From NCBI RefSeq assembly GCF_024756275.1, contig NZ_JANUGQ010000001.1, positions 496,001-560,000 of the forward strand: a stretch of DNA of 64,000 nucleotides, read 5' to 3'. The DNA is from Streptomyces pyxinae. GTDB lineage: Bacteria > Actinomycetota > Actinomycetes > Streptomycetales > Streptomycetaceae. Shown here piece by piece: positions 1 to 9,315 of this stretch. Each line of letters starts with the position of its first letter. Position 1 is the stretch's first letter. The position numbers and the translations under genes are program-made. The notes beneath the pieces were generated by a model that saw only the letters and a program-made list of their open reading frames with translations, was not told where the DNA came from and searched no databases.

Positions 1-323
1 CCGGCCGGCCGGGTATGCGGCGGCTCCGGCAGCGGGTCGGAGACCTCCACCAGCAGGGCCGGCCCGCCCGCGCTCCGCTCCTCCTCCTGCTCCGTCTCCT
101 GCCCCAGCCGGGTCAGCCGGACACCGACGGGACCGGAGGCGTACCGCAGGGAATTGGTGACCAGCTCGCTGACCAGCAGCACCGCCAGATCACAGACCGA
201 CGGGTCGACCCGCCAGGTACGCAGGGCGTCGCGGACGGCATGGCGGGCGGAGCGAACGGCGCCGAGCTCACCGGGGAAGGTCCACTCCGCGCACGCGCCC
301 TCGGTGTCGATCACGCCGACCAC
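1..323 (-). CDS. ATP-binding protein, anti-sigma (RsbW/SpoIIAB-like) type, partial
   Basis: Read on the minus strand, this begins near a GTG at 323 and runs off the left edge, so the C-terminus is missing. The translation contains EWTFPGELGAVRSARHAV, then LAVLLVSELVTNSLRYA, which is the N-box of the HATPase_c (GHKL) fold seen in RsbW-like proteins. In Streptomyces many such small stand-alone ATPases bind sigma or anti-anti-sigma factors, and the partner here is unknown. The start is uncertain because no strong ribosome site is visible; a second GTG lies 9 bases downstream. An imperfect inverted repeat lies just upstream. Confidence 0.65.
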   Translation of the reverse strand, partial: MVGVIDTEGACAEWTFPGELGAVRSARHAVRDALRTWRVDPSVCDLAVLLVSELVTNSLRYASGPVGVRLTRLGQETEQEEERSAGGPALLVEVSDPLPEPPHTRPA

Positions 324-361
324 ATCCCCAGAATCGCGGGGGCCCTGTCCGGTATCAGGGG

Positions 362-384
362 TTAATCGGCAATTACCCGATAAT
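362..384. promoter_or_regulatory. inverted repeat upstream of the partial ATPase gene
   Basis: TTAATCGG and CCGATAAT face each other across seven bases in an AT-rich island within very GC-rich DNA, about 40 bases upstream of the minus-strand ATPase gene. The position suits a promoter or operator. No regulator can be named. Confidence 0.3.
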
Positions 385-931
385 CGAGGCGGTCTACCCC
401 CGCATGGGGCACATGATGAGACGGATGAGGACGCAGCCGGCGTACGGCTCCGGCGGCGCCCGCCGGAGCCGACGCACCGTACCGCCAGGGCAGGCCCTTG
501 CCGGACCCGGTCCCGCAACCGCGCGCACCCGCGACCGCCGTCCGGGTGACCCGCCCCCGAGTCCCGGTCGGAGGCCCCCGCCGGCCCTCCGAGGGAGTGA
601 CCCCCGGCCGGCAGCGGGGTCAGCCCGGGAGCGGGCGCCGATCGGCAGCAGGTTCAGGCCGGGAGCGGGCGCCGGGCCGACCGCGAGCAGCCCCCGACCG
701 GGAGCGGCCCTCCAACCGGGAGCGGGCGCCGGGCCGAGAGCGAGCGCCGGGCCGGACCCGGTGGCGCCTCCGGAAGCCGACCCGGAATCGGGCGCATCGC
801 CGGAGACCCACCCGGAATCGGGCGCAGCACCGGATGCAGCACCGGGTGCCGGGCCGGGCTCCGCGGCGTCGCCGCCGGAAGCAGACTCGAAGCCGGGGCG
901 CCTCCAGGGGCCGGCCCCCGCCCGGGGCGCC
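385..931. other. GC-rich intergenic stretch with short degenerate repeats
   Basis: No credible gene is seen. Between about 620 and 840 the sequence repeats GGGAGCGGGCGCC at least three times, and later CCGGAATCGGGCGCA twice, in a skewed Pro/Ala/Gly-coding composition. The frames that stay open across it are a product of base composition. It lies downstream of the Nudix gene and upstream of the partial ATPase gene, both on the minus strand. Confidence 0.5.
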
Positions 932-1384
932 TCAGGAAACCCGCCCGGGCTCGGGCGCGTCCCCGGAAGCCGACTCCCCGCCGGGCCCGCCGCTCAGCCG
1001 GCGGGCCGCCTCGGCGACGGCGGGGCGGTCCTGATCCAGCCAGTCGACCGTGTCCGCTTCCAGCTCCCGCGCGGTCAGCCAGCGCACCTCGTCGTGATCC
1101 TCCAGAGGGAGCGGCTCCCCCGACAGCAGCCGGGCGGTCCAGACCTGGAGGACGTAGCCGGGCTTCAGCGGCCACTCCCCGGGAATCCGCTCCACCGGCT
1201 CGGTCTCGATGCCCAGTTCCTCGCGCAATTCGCGGACCAGCGCCTGCTCGGGGGTCTCGCCCCGCTCCAGCTTGCCGCCGGGCAGTTCCCAGCGCCCGGC
1301 CAGCTCCGGCGGAGCGCTGCGGCGCGCGGCCAGCAGCCGCCCCCTGTCGAGTACGGCTCCGGCCACCACCACACGATCCGTCAT
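932..1384 (-). CDS. Nudix hydrolase (MutT-like)
   Basis: This 150-residue protein has a full Nudix box (GX5EX7REUXEEXGU): GGKLERGETPEQALVRELRE followed by ELGIE, around residues 36-60. The family hydrolyses nucleoside diphosphates linked to another moiety, and MutT-like members clean oxidised nucleotides from the cytoplasm. The N-terminus MTDRVVVAGAVL is the usual first beta strand of a MutT-like protein, which supports the ATG at 1384. The last 20 residues are low complexity and likely disordered. The substrate cannot be told from sequence. Confidence 0.9.
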   Translation of the reverse strand: MTDRVVVAGAVLDRGRLLAARRSAPPELAGRWELPGGKLERGETPEQALVRELREELGIETEPVERIPGEWPLKPGYVLQVWTARLLSGEPLPLEDHDEVRWLTARELEADTVDWLDQDRPAVAEAARRLSGGPGGESASGDAPEPGRVS

Positions 1385-1550
1385 GCGCCGGAGCGTAACG
1401 CGCCCGTACGCCCCGGCCCGAACCGACCGGATCCGGGCCGATCACCGCGACCCGGCACTCCCGCCGGGCCGGTGCGCGGCTCCGGGCCGGGCCGCTCGGC
1501 GCCCAGGTCCGGCGGCCGGCGCTCGGGCTCTGCGCCCGGCTCCCGGACGG

Positions 1551-1733
1551 TCAGTGCGCGGGCTGGCCCATGTGCTCCACCCAGTACCGCTGGCGCTGGC
1601 CCCGGTCGTCGAAGCTGTCGGCGATCTTCTGCGCCTCGTCCCGGGTCGCGTACCGCCCGACCCGGTACTGGTTGCCGCTGTCGTCCTGCCGTATCACCAG
1701 CCAGGGAAGGACCGCGCTGCTCTCACCCATCAC
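1551..1733 (-). CDS. small SPOR-domain-type protein
   Basis: This is a 60-residue protein. Its core LPWLVIRQDDSGNQYRVGRY, then ATRDEAQKIADSFDD, fits a lone SPOR-type fold: a beta strand, a YRVG turn and an EA-rich helix. I recall small conserved proteins like this in streptomycetes. Two adjacent starts exist, GTG at 1733 and ATG at 1730, both preceded by GGGGAG at a usable distance. SPOR domains usually bind denuded peptidoglycan, but this protein has no signal peptide or membrane segment, so a cytoplasmic role is likely and unknown. Confidence 0.75.
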   Translation of the reverse strand: MMGESSAVLPWLVIRQDDSGNQYRVGRYATRDEAQKIADSFDDRGQRQRYWVEHMGQPAH

Positions 1734-2121
1734 GCTTCTCCCCCCGCGCCGGAGCGCTCGGCAAGCTCGACAAGGATGTACGGGAAACCGCGTTCCGCAT
1801 ATGCCCGAGCTTACGCCTGACCTTCACCCTGCGGATATGGCCTTTTACCAAGAGGCACACATCCGGCCAGCACCCGATCGGTGCATGGGGGCGCATTAGA
1901 CCGAGTGCGCCCCTTGCCACCGCCGTGATCGGGCGTCAGCTCACGCTTCCGGCACGAACGGAACCACCGTAGCGGTGGTACGCCCACGGCACGCGCCGGT
2001 TGCTCCGATCGCCCCGACTCTCCTCGCCGCCCCGATCACCCCGGCGCGGTCATGTGCCCGCATCCGGGCAGGACACCCCTCCCGGCGCCGGCGACAACCG
2101 GTCACCACCCCCGCCACCCGC
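1734..2121. other. intergenic region, 388 bases
   Basis: No gene was found. The part nearest the SPOR gene (about 1790-1880) is less GC-rich and probably holds that gene's promoter. The rest is ordinary spacer behind the GntR gene stop. Confidence 0.4.
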
Positions 2122-2874
2122 TCATCTGACCGGGAGGTGGTAGGCGATCCGGTAACGGTCGGCGGGCACCACCACATCGGCGGTCTCGACCGCCAGCCCG
2201 GAGGCGTAGTACGTGCGCTCCACCACCAGGACCACATGGCCCGGCACCCCGCCGAGCGCCAGGAGCTCCTCCGCCAGCCCCGGACGCGCGCCGACCTCCT
2301 CCACCACGTTGTCCACCACGATGTCGATCGCGGCCATCCGCTCCACCACCCCGCTGCCGGCCAGCGGCCCCTCCTCGGGCAGCATCACCGGCGTACGCCC
2401 GGTGACGGCGAGCGGCTCCCAGGAGGTGGAGAGCATCATCGGCTCGCTCGCCACCCGGAAGACGTACCGGGTGCGCATCACCGGGTCCCCCGGCGCGACG
2501 CCGAGCCGTTCCGCGATCGCGGGCCCGGCCGTCTCCTGCTCGCTGGTGGCCTCCCAGGTGCCGCGCGCCTCCTCGGCCGCCTGCTCCTGGCGGAACGGAT
2601 TGGCGCCGCCCGACGGCCGGTAGCCGGAGCGGGCGATCCGGCGGGGCACGGGCCGCTCCCGGACATAGGTACCGGAGCCGGAGCGGCCCTCCACCAGCCC
2701 CTCCGCCATCAGTACCTTCCGCGCCTCCAGGGCGACCGTGTCCGAGACCCCGTACTCCTCCCGGATCCGCGCCTGGGACGGGAGCCGGGTGTGCGGCGGC
2801 AGCGAGCCGTTCACAATCCTCTCGCGGAGATCGCCCGCGACGCGCAAGTAGGCCGGCTGCTCACCAAAAGTCAC
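2122..2874 (-). CDS. GntR-family regulator with UTRA (HutC-type) sensor domain
   Basis: This 250-residue protein has an N-terminal winged helix: PAYLRVAGDLRERIVNGSL, LPSQARIREEYGVSDTVALE, then GTYVRER near residue 71. A UTRA ligand-binding domain follows at about residues 95-245, with GDPVMRTRYVF and the usual beta-rich core. HutC/GntR proteins bind palindromic operators and respond to small metabolites such as sugars, amino acids or urocanate. No transporter or enzyme lies beside it, so the ligand is unknown. The ATG at 2874 fits the family N-terminus. Confidence 0.88.
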   Translation of the reverse strand: MTFGEQPAYLRVAGDLRERIVNGSLPPHTRLPSQARIREEYGVSDTVALEARKVLMAEGLVEGRSGSGTYVRERPVPRRIARSGYRPSGGANPFRQEQAAEEARGTWEATSEQETAGPAIAERLGVAPGDPVMRTRYVFRVASEPMMLSTSWEPLAVTGRTPVMLPEEGPLAGSGVVERMAAIDIVVDNVVEEVGARPGLAEELLALGGVPGHVVLVVERTYYASGLAVETADVVVPADRYRIAYHLPVR

Positions 2875-2995
2875 GGGCCACTCCGATCAGGTTGACGGAC
2901 AGCAACAGAGTCGCAACCGTCAGTTGAGCGCCGCAAGTATGGGCCAGGGTTTCACCCGAAGTGATGATTGCCGCTGAGAAGTGTCACGGCCGGGG

Positions 2996-3011
2996 TTGAG
3001 CGGCCACTCAA
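2996..3011. promoter_or_regulatory. 16-bp inverted repeat upstream of the GntR gene
   Basis: TTGAG, six bases, then CTCAA form a dyad between the GntR gene start and the stop of the DUF4190 gene, both minus-strand. It could be a GntR autoregulatory operator or a weak hairpin at the end of the DUF4190 transcript. Confidence 0.25.
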
Positions 3012-3027
3012 TAAGGGCAGTGGAGTG

Positions 3028-4182
3028 CTACGCCGACTCCCGGTCCGCCGACCGCGCCGGCGTGCCGTCCAGCCCGAGCGACACGCGCGCTCGCTTGCCA
3101 AGATCCGGCGGAAGTGCCTCGTAGCCGGAGTCGTATGCCTCGTAGAAGACCCCCGCGTCCCCGGCCGCGGCCGCCTCGCGCCAGTGACCACCCGCCGCGT
3201 CGATCTCCTTGACCAGGGACGCGACGGCACCGGCCGAGGCGGCCGGCCAGGAGCGGGCTCGCAGCTGTGCCGCCGTCGCGCCGAGGGTCGCGGACAGTTC
3301 CCCGGCCCACTTCCGGTTGGCCGCCAGATCGTCCTCGGCGTCCGCCTCCGGCTCCTCGCCGACGGCGCTCTCGATCGGATTGACCGCTGTCAGAAAGGCG
3401 GACTGATGACTGTTCAGGGTGGTCGCGTCGGCGCGCACCGAGCCCGTGAGCTTGCCGCTCTCCGCGGCGTACGCGCAGGTCACCGCGCGGTCCCCGAGCC
3501 GCCAGCTCTCCTTGCTCGGCTGGTAGTAGAACAACCAGGCGTTGTCCGGGACGGCCCAGGTGTCCATCGCGTACCGGGCGGCGACGGTCTGGCAGCGCTT
3601 CTCCGCGAGCGGCTCCAGCACCTCGTCCCCCGGCCAGGCCGAGAAGCCGCTCACCTGGAACAGGCCGGTCACCTCGCCGTCGTGCGGCCGGTCGCAGTCC
3701 ACCACCCGGACCTCCGTGGTGACGGCCTCCTCGCTCGGGTCGTCGTAGCACTGACCGGTGCGCAGGTCGAGCGTGGAGCGGGAGCGGGACGCCTTGTCCG
3801 CGGCCTCGCGGAAGCCGTCGTACGCCGTCCTGAAGCCGCCCGTCGCCAGCCCGGCCACCAGGATCAGGGTGCCGACGAGCGAGAGGACGATCCCGGAGAC
3901 CGCCAGCCCCTTGCCCCGTTCGCCCCGCCGTTTGATCTGCCGCAGGGCGACGGCGCCCAGGATCACCCCGACCAGTGGCACACAGCAGACGATCCCGGTG
4001 ATCAGCGAGGTGATGGCGAGTCCGTTCACCTGCGCGGCGGGCGGCGGCGGGACGGGCATGCCGTACGGAGGCGGCGGCAGATGCCCGTACGGCGACTGCC
4101 CGGCCTGCGACGGTCCGTACGGCGACTGCCCGGGCTGCGACTGCTCGGGCGGTGGCCAGCCCTGCGGGGACGACTGCTGCAC
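3028..4182 (-). CDS. DUF4190 and septum-formation-domain membrane protein
   Basis: This 384-residue protein has three parts. Residues 1-50 are a Pro/Gln-rich cytoplasmic tail with SPYG-type repeats. Next is a DUF4190 module with two membrane helices (GLAITSLITGIVCCVPLVGV and a second at about residues 97-118). Last is a large extracytoplasmic region beginning near DLRTGQCYDDP, which matches the septum-formation domain found in actinobacterial envelope proteins. The paired cysteines in the outer domain suggest a disulphide. A role at the cell envelope is inferred from domain content only. Confidence 0.85.
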   Translation of the reverse strand: MQQSSPQGWPPPEQSQPGQSPYGPSQAGQSPYGHLPPPPYGMPVPPPPAAQVNGLAITSLITGIVCCVPLVGVILGAVALRQIKRRGERGKGLAVSGIVLSLVGTLILVAGLATGGFRTAYDGFREAADKASRSRSTLDLRTGQCYDDPSEEAVTTEVRVVDCDRPHDGEVTGLFQVSGFSAWPGDEVLEPLAEKRCQTVAARYAMDTWAVPDNAWLFYYQPSKESWRLGDRAVTCAYAAESGKLTGSVRADATTLNSHQSAFLTAVNPIESAVGEEPEADAEDDLAANRKWAGELSATLGATAAQLRARSWPAASAGAVASLVKEIDAAGGHWREAAAAGDAGVFYEAYDSGYEALPPDLGKRARVSLGLDGTPARSADRESA

Positions 4183-4446
4183 GGCTGGGGCCTCCTGAGG
4201 GGGCTGGGGGCGATCGGACGGGCCTGCCGCCCGGGAGACGTGCCGCCGGAGGACCGCGGGGACCGCCCCCGGCCCGGGGCGCGACCCGGGTCGTACACGC
4301 GAGCGACTGGCGCATCGTACGCGGTCGCGCCCCCGGCGGGGGCGGCGGGCCCGAGCGCCGAGGGACGACCGCCCGGAGCGGGCGGCCGCCCCTCCCTCAC
4401 CCGGTCACCGGGCGAGGCGCGCGTGCCGTGCGGGCGGAGCCGCGGA

Positions 4447-6024
4447 TCAGAACTGCAGCGCCCAGGAGTCGATCTTTCCGGTGTCTTGGGCGGCGTTGTC
4501 GCTCACCCGCAGCTTCCAGGTGCCGTTGGCCACCTCGGCGGAGGCGTTGACGGTGTAGGTGGTGTCGATGTTGTCGGAGCTGCCGCCCGCGCCGTACGCC
4601 TTGAGGGTGTACGCCGAGCCGTCCGGGGCGATCAGCTGGATCTGGAGGTCACCCACATAGGTGTGGACGATGTTCACCGGCACCTGGAGGGCGGCGGGGG
4701 CGTTGCCCGTGACCCCGGTGACGGTGACCGGCGATTCGACGGTGGCGTTGTCGCTGATCGCGTAGTCGGTGGTGTTCTCGAAACGCGTGCCGGGCGGGTT
4801 CGGGTCGGTCCCGCCGCCGCCCACGTGGAGCAGGCGGTTCGGGGAGCCGCTGCCCGGGTTGCCGACCACATTGGGCGTGGCCGCGCCGGTGAGGGCGGTG
4901 GCCACCTGGGCGGGTGTGGCCGTGGGGTTGCCCGCGAGATACAGCGCGGCGGCGCCGGTCACGTGCGGGGTGGCCATCGAGGTGCCGGAGATGGTGTTGG
5001 TGGCGCTGTCGCTAGTGTTCCAGGCGGAGGTGATGGAGGAGCCGGGGGCGAAGAGGTCCAGCACACTGCCGTAGTTGGAGAAGCTGGAGCGCGCGTCGGT
5101 GTTGGTCGTGGAGCCGACGGTGATGGCCTCGGCCACCCGCGCCGGCGAGCTGCCGGAGGCGTTGGCGCTCTCGTTGCCGGCCGCGACGGCATAGGTGATG
5201 CCGGAGGCGATGGAGTTGCGTACCGCGGTGTCGAGCGCGGTGTCCGCCCCGCCGCCGAGGCTCATGTTGGCCACGGCCGGCTTGACCGCGTTCCGGGTCA
5301 CCCAGTCGATGCCGGCGACGACCTGGTCGGTGGTGCCGGAGCCGGAGTTGTTGAGCACCCGGACACCGACGAGCTTGGCCTTCTTGGCCACCCCGTAGGA
5401 GTTGCCGCCGACGGTGCCGGCGACATGGGTGCCGTGCCCGTGGCCGTCCTGGGCGGTGTTGTCGTTGTCGATGGCGTCGTAGCCGTAGGAGGCCCGGCCT
5501 CCGAAGTCGCTGTGCGTGATGCGTACGCCGGTGTCGATGATGTACGCCGTGACGCCCTGGCCCGCGGGCTCGGGGTAGGTGTAGCTCTGGTTCAGCGGCA
5601 GGGCACGCTGGTCGATCCGGTCCAGACCCCAGGACGGCGGGGAGGGCTGGGTGCCGGTGATGGTGAAGACCCGGTTCTGCACGACGGAGTCGACCGCGGG
5701 GTCGGCGGCCAGCTTCCTCGCCTGCGCCTCGGACAGCTCGACGGCGTACCCGTTGAGCGCCTCGGTGTAGGTACGGGAGATCCTCGCGCCGTAGCGGCCG
5801 ACGACGGCCCTGCCCCGCGCGGACTCGGCCGCCGCCGACTCGTCGAGGGTGACGAGGTAGCTGCCGGGCACGGCGTTGGCGGCACCGGCGTACTGGACGA
5901 CGCCCTCCGGCGCCGCCTCGGCCGCACCGGCGGGCAGGGCGGACACCGAGGCGAGCGCCAGCGCGGCGACGACGGTGGCTCCGGCGGCGGCGAGTCTTCG
6001 CGGCGAGGTACGCATCACTGACAT
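4447..6024 (-). CDS. secreted S8 (subtilisin-like) peptidase with I9 propeptide and P-domain
   Basis: The start ATG at 6024 follows GAGGAGG and gives 525 residues. The N-terminus [20 protein letters not shown] is a Sec signal peptide ending near the AEA region. An inhibitor I9 propeptide follows ([15 protein letters not shown] to [10 protein letters not shown]). The catalytic domain shows all three triad motifs: YIIDTGVRI (Asp, about 163), GHGTHVAG (His, about 198) and SGTSMATPH (Ser, about 348). A C-terminal P-domain (about residues 410-525) begins near FENTTDYAI and ends in KIDSWALQF. It should be exported, self-cleaved and active outside the cell. The triad and order are as in aqualysin/proteinase K-type enzymes, with a proprotein-convertase-like tail. 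Confidence 0.95.
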   Translation of the reverse strand: MSVMRTSPRRLAAAGATVVAALALASVSALPAGAAEAAPEGVVQYAGAANAVPGSYLVTLDESAAAESARGRAVVGRYGARISRTYTEALNGYAVELSEAQARKLAADPAVDSVVQNRVFTITGTQPSPPSWGLDRIDQRALPLNQSYTYPEPAGQGVTAYIIDTGVRITHSDFGGRASYGYDAIDNDNTAQDGHGHGTHVAGTVGGNSYGVAKKAKLVGVRVLNNSGSGTTDQVVAGIDWVTRNAVKPAVANMSLGGGADTALDTAVRNSIASGITYAVAAGNESANASGSSPARVAEAITVGSTTNTDARSSFSNYGSVLDLFAPGSSITSAWNTSDSATNTISGTSMATPHVTGAAALYLAGNPTATPAQVATALTGAATPNVVGNPGSGSPNRLLHVGGGGTDPNPPGTRFENTTDYAISDNATVESPVTVTGVTGNAPAALQVPVNIVHTYVGDLQIQLIAPDGSAYTLKAYGAGGSSDNIDTTYTVNASAEVANGTWKLRVSDNAAQDTGKIDSWALQF

Positions 6025-6271
6025 GTGAGGGATCCTCCTCATTGGTGGTGCGTTGCTGTGGGGGTGAGCGACGGCCGGAACCACCGCGCGCGGATCACAC
6101 ACGCGGCATATTTTTCAGGTACATGACAATCCAACACCCCTCAGGGGAGCGGGATTTGTTCACCCGGCCGTCAGCGAAAGGCTGACTGATCCACCCGATT
6201 CCCACAAGGGCCCCGTCCCCACCGCAACCCGCCCGACACACCCCGGCCACGACACCCCGGCCCGTCCTCCC

Positions 6272-6988
6272 TCATCGACCGCGGCCCCTGCGAGAGGTCG
6301 CCCACCACCGCCCCCTGCGGCGACCGCCGGCACCGGAGGCTCCACCACCCGCCAGGGCGGCCGCGATCTCCTCGGCGGTCAGCACCAGCGCGAAACCCTT
6401 GCGCAGCACCGCGAGCTCCGGTTCCTGCCGTGACTCGTCGTCGGTGGCCGTGACATCCGAGCCGAACACCACCTGGTAGCCGCGCTCGTACGCCTGCCGG
6501 GCGGTGGTGCCGCAGCAGTAGTTGGTGAGCGTGCCCGTGACGACGACCGTGTCGCGGCCCAGATTGCGGAGCACGGTGTCGAGCGGGGTGTCGTAGAACG
6601 CCCCGTAGGAGGGCTTGCGGATCACGACCTCGTCCGGACGGCACCCCATCGGACCCCACACCTCGGCCGGCCCCGGCCGGCACCAGCCGGTGTCGGCATG
6701 CGGAAGACGGCGCAGGGCGCGCGGCCGGTCGAGCCCGAGATGCGTGTCGTCGAAAATGGTCCAGATCACCGGGACGGAAGCGGCCCGACAGGCCTCCACC
6801 AGGCGCCGCAACCGCACCGCCATTCGGGTCGCCGCAGGCACCCAGTAGGGGCTCCAGCCGGTCCGGACGAACTCGTCCTGCATGTCGATGACCAGCAGGG
6901 CCGTACGCTCCGGCCGCACCTCGAACGACGCCCGGCCGCGTTCATAGGCGTCCCGGGCTCGCGCGGCCACCCATTCCTCGGTGTACAT
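6272..6988 (-). CDS. isochorismatase-family cysteine hydrolase
   Basis: This 238-residue protein has the three catalytic positions of the isochorismatase-like fold: Asp in LLVIDMQDEF, Lys in VIRKPSYGAF and Cys in VTGTLTNYCCGTTARQAYE. Members hydrolyse isochorismate, nicotinamide or N-carbamoyl compounds, and the exact substrate is not fixed by these motifs. The last 25 residues are Gly/Arg-rich and atypical of the family. It is divergent from a PadR regulator, with a dyad in the shared gap, so PadR control is likely. Confidence 0.9.
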   Translation of the reverse strand: MYTEEWVAARARDAYERGRASFEVRPERTALLVIDMQDEFVRTGWSPYWVPAATRMAVRLRRLVEACRAASVPVIWTIFDDTHLGLDRPRALRRLPHADTGWCRPGPAEVWGPMGCRPDEVVIRKPSYGAFYDTPLDTVLRNLGRDTVVVTGTLTNYCCGTTARQAYERGYQVVFGSDVTATDDESRQEPELAVLRKGFALVLTAEEIAAALAGGGASGAGGRRRGRWWATSRRGRGR

Positions 6989-7000
6989 GAATCATCTCCC

Positions 7001-7024
7001 TCGATTCGAGGTACCTCGTTTCGA
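7001..7024. promoter_or_regulatory. 24-bp near-perfect palindrome, candidate PadR operator
   Basis: The core CGAGGTACCTCG (7007-7018) is a perfect 12-bp palindrome. The flanks TCGATT and TTTCGA extend it to 24 bases with one mismatched pair. It sits 12 bases from the isochorismatase start and 17 bases from the preferred PadR start, so bound protein would block both promoters. Confidence 0.55.
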
Positions 7025-7041
7025 TGTGCGACAGTAGCACC

Positions 7042-7554
7042 ATGCTGGAACTCGCGATCCTGGGATTCCTGGCCGACGGCCCCCTGCACGGCTACCAACT
7101 GCGCCGCCTCGTCGCCCATCTGTCGGGCCATGTCCGGCCGGTCAGCGACGGCAGCCTCTACCCGGCGATCAACCGTCTGGTCAAGGCCGGGCTGCTGGAC
7201 CGGCGAACCGAACCGGGCACCTCGGCCGCCCGGCGCCACACCCTCAGCCTGACCACCGAGGGCCTGGCCGAACTGCTGCGCCGCCTCCGGGAACCCAGCG
7301 ACCTGGACATCAGCGACAGCACCCGGTACTTCACGATCCTGGCCTTCCTCTCCCGGCTCCCTGACCCCGCCGACCGGCGAGCGGTGCTGCGCCGGCGGCT
7401 GGATTTCCTGGAGCGGCCCGCGAGCTTCTTCCACGACGGCGACCGCCCCCTCCGGGCCGAGGACGTCGAGGACCCGTACCGGCGCGGCATGCTCACCATC
7501 GCCCGCGCCACCAGCCGCGCCGAGCAGTCCTGGCTGCGGGACATGCTGGCGTGA
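7042..7554 (+). CDS. PadR-family transcriptional regulator
   Basis: From the ATG at 7042 this is 170 residues. The N-terminus MLELAILGFLADGPLHGYQL is the classic PadR opening, followed by the recognition region SDGSLYPAINRLVKAGLL and the wing TSAARRHTLSLTTEGLAEL. A C-terminal helical dimerisation domain follows. An ATG at 7024 is in frame but overlaps the palindrome and would add residues not seen in the family, so 7042 is preferred. It is divergent from the isochorismatase-like gene, which it probably represses. PadR proteins often respond to aromatic acids. Confidence 0.88.
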   Translation: MLELAILGFLADGPLHGYQLRRLVAHLSGHVRPVSDGSLYPAINRLVKAGLLDRRTEPGTSAARRHTLSLTTEGLAELLRRLREPSDLDISDSTRYFTILAFLSRLPDPADRRAVLRRRLDFLERPASFFHDGDRPLRAEDVEDPYRRGMLTIARATSRAEQSWLRDMLA

Positions 7555-8071
7555 GCCTCGGCACCAGGCACGACCGCCTCCCACGTGCGGGGAAAGCGCA
7601 CCCGTGCGCGAAGGGGAAGCGCCCCTGGAGGCACACAGCCATCCGGAGCATGGTTCCGCAGCATCCTGGCCGAACTGACCGAGCCCGAGAGTGACCGTGC
7701 GGTTTCAGCACCGCCGCACCCGTTCACCACCGGAACACCGGCGGCTGTGGGTCGGCCTGCACCGAGCCGCCCGCCGGGGATTCGCGACGTGGCACGAAGA
7801 GACTCCCTCGTTCCACCATCCGCCGCCCTCCTACTCGCAGCGGCCAGACCGTGCCGACCGAAGGGCGAAGAACCACAGAAGAGGCAACGGGCAACCCCGC
7901 TGAACGCTGATTTCCGGGACGCGCCTCGTGTCAAACTCGCTCTCGGATGTGAAGCGAAACGATCAGTCACGACGGACTCAGCCGTCGATCTTCGCGTGGG
8001 CCGGCAAACACCGAACGAAGAGCTCCGAGAGGGCACATGACCCTCAGTCACTGCTCAACGGAAGGCTACCG
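7555..8071. other. intergenic region, 517 bases
   Basis: No convincing gene was found. GC content falls towards 7900-8000, where the promoter of the XRE gene is expected. The open frame across this stretch lacks family features and has poor codon bias. Confidence 0.4.
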
Positions 8072-9315
8072 ATGAATACAACCTCACGTTTCGGCCCGGA
8101 ACTTCGCCGTTTACGGCTGGAAGCGGGACTTACCCTGACCGAGTTCTCCGCAGCGCTCAACTACGACAAGGGCCACCTCAGCAAGGTCGAGCGCGGGGAG
8201 CGTGCCGCGTCTCCCGAACTGGCCCGGCGGTGTGACGCCTTCCTCGGCGCGAACGGCGAGCTGCAACGCCTGGCCGCCCGCCCCGAGACCGGCTCGGACA
8301 CCAGCGAGACCCCCGCCACCCCGAGCCGCTGGCCCGTCGGGCGCCGGACGGTCCTCTCGGCGGGTACGGGGGCGCTGATCGACCTCGGCCTGGAACTCGG
8401 CGGTCAGGCAGCTTCTGCCGTAGACCCTCTCCTCCCCTCCTTCCGCGCGCAGTTCGACCAGTTGCGAAAGCTCGGCCAGTCCACCGCGCCGAAGGTCTTG
8501 CTTCCCCTCCTGGAAACGCAGACACGGACGATCGCCGGGCTGGCCGCCGACGCCCGTCCGCCATGCGGGCCCCCGCGCTCCTGCTCGCGTCGCGGTTCGC
8601 GGAGTTCACCGGCTGGATGGCCCAGGAGGCCGGGGACAGCGGCGCGGCACTCGGCTGGACCGGTGAGGCCGCCGAACTGGCGCGCGCCGGGGGTGATCCG
8701 TACCTCGGCTCCTACGCCCACGTACGGCGCGCCCTGGTCACGCTCTACGACGGGGACGCCGCGGGCACCGTCGCCCTGGCCCGCCGGGCCCAGAGCGACG
8801 AACTCCCGCCGCGCATCCGGGGGCTCGCGGCCCAGCGCGAGGCGCAGGGACACGCGCTGGTCGGGGACGAACGCGCCTGCCTGAGCAGCCTCGACAGGGC
8901 GCGAGAGCTGCTCGGAAGCGACGACGCTCGCAGCGGCGCCGAGCCCGTGATCGGCACCACCCACGTGAGCGATCCGGCGGCGATGACGACCGGCTGGTGC
9001 CTGCACGACCTCGGTCGTCCCAAGGCAGCCGCCGAGGTCCTCGACCGGGAGTGCCACCGCCTCCCGCCGCACGCGCTGCGAACCCGCGCCCGGTACGGCT
9101 TCCGCAGGTCCTTGGCCCACGCCGCCTGCGGCGAGGTCGAGCACGCGTGCACGATCGCCAGGGAGCTCCTGGGGATGATGCCGACGGTGCCTTCGGCGAC
9201 GGTGAACAGCGACGTCCGGCGCCTCGCGCGGGAACTGTCCCGGTTCCGGAGCAGCCGGGCCGTGCGCGATCTGCAACCGGCGCTGGCACGGGTACTCGCC
9301 CCCGCGCAGGACTGA
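8072..9315 (+). pseudogene. XRE-family regulator with TPR-like sensor region, frameshifted
   Basis: The ATG at 8072 follows GGAAGG and opens with FGPELRRLRLEAGLTLTEFS and GHLSKVERGERAASPELARR, a lambda-repressor-type helix-turn-helix. This is followed by RRTVLSAGTGALIDLGLEL. The frame fails near 8540-8575. The C-terminal half continues in another frame from about 8563 (ALLLASRFAEFTGWMAQEAG and onward, helical repeats) to a stop at 9315. The change is equivalent to one lost base or two gained. Intact streptomycete XRE/TPR regulators join these halves directly, so the product is either two fragments or the shift is a read error. It lies upstream of the TIR operon in the same orientation. Confidence 0.75.

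Noticed and set aside
2968..6021. A 1017-codon open frame on the plus strand
   Set aside because: It lies opposite the DUF4190 and subtilase genes, has no family features and owes its length to high GC at third positions of the opposite strand.
7585..8040. A 151-codon open frame before the XRE gene
   Set aside because: No recognisable domain, weak codon bias and no ribosome site.
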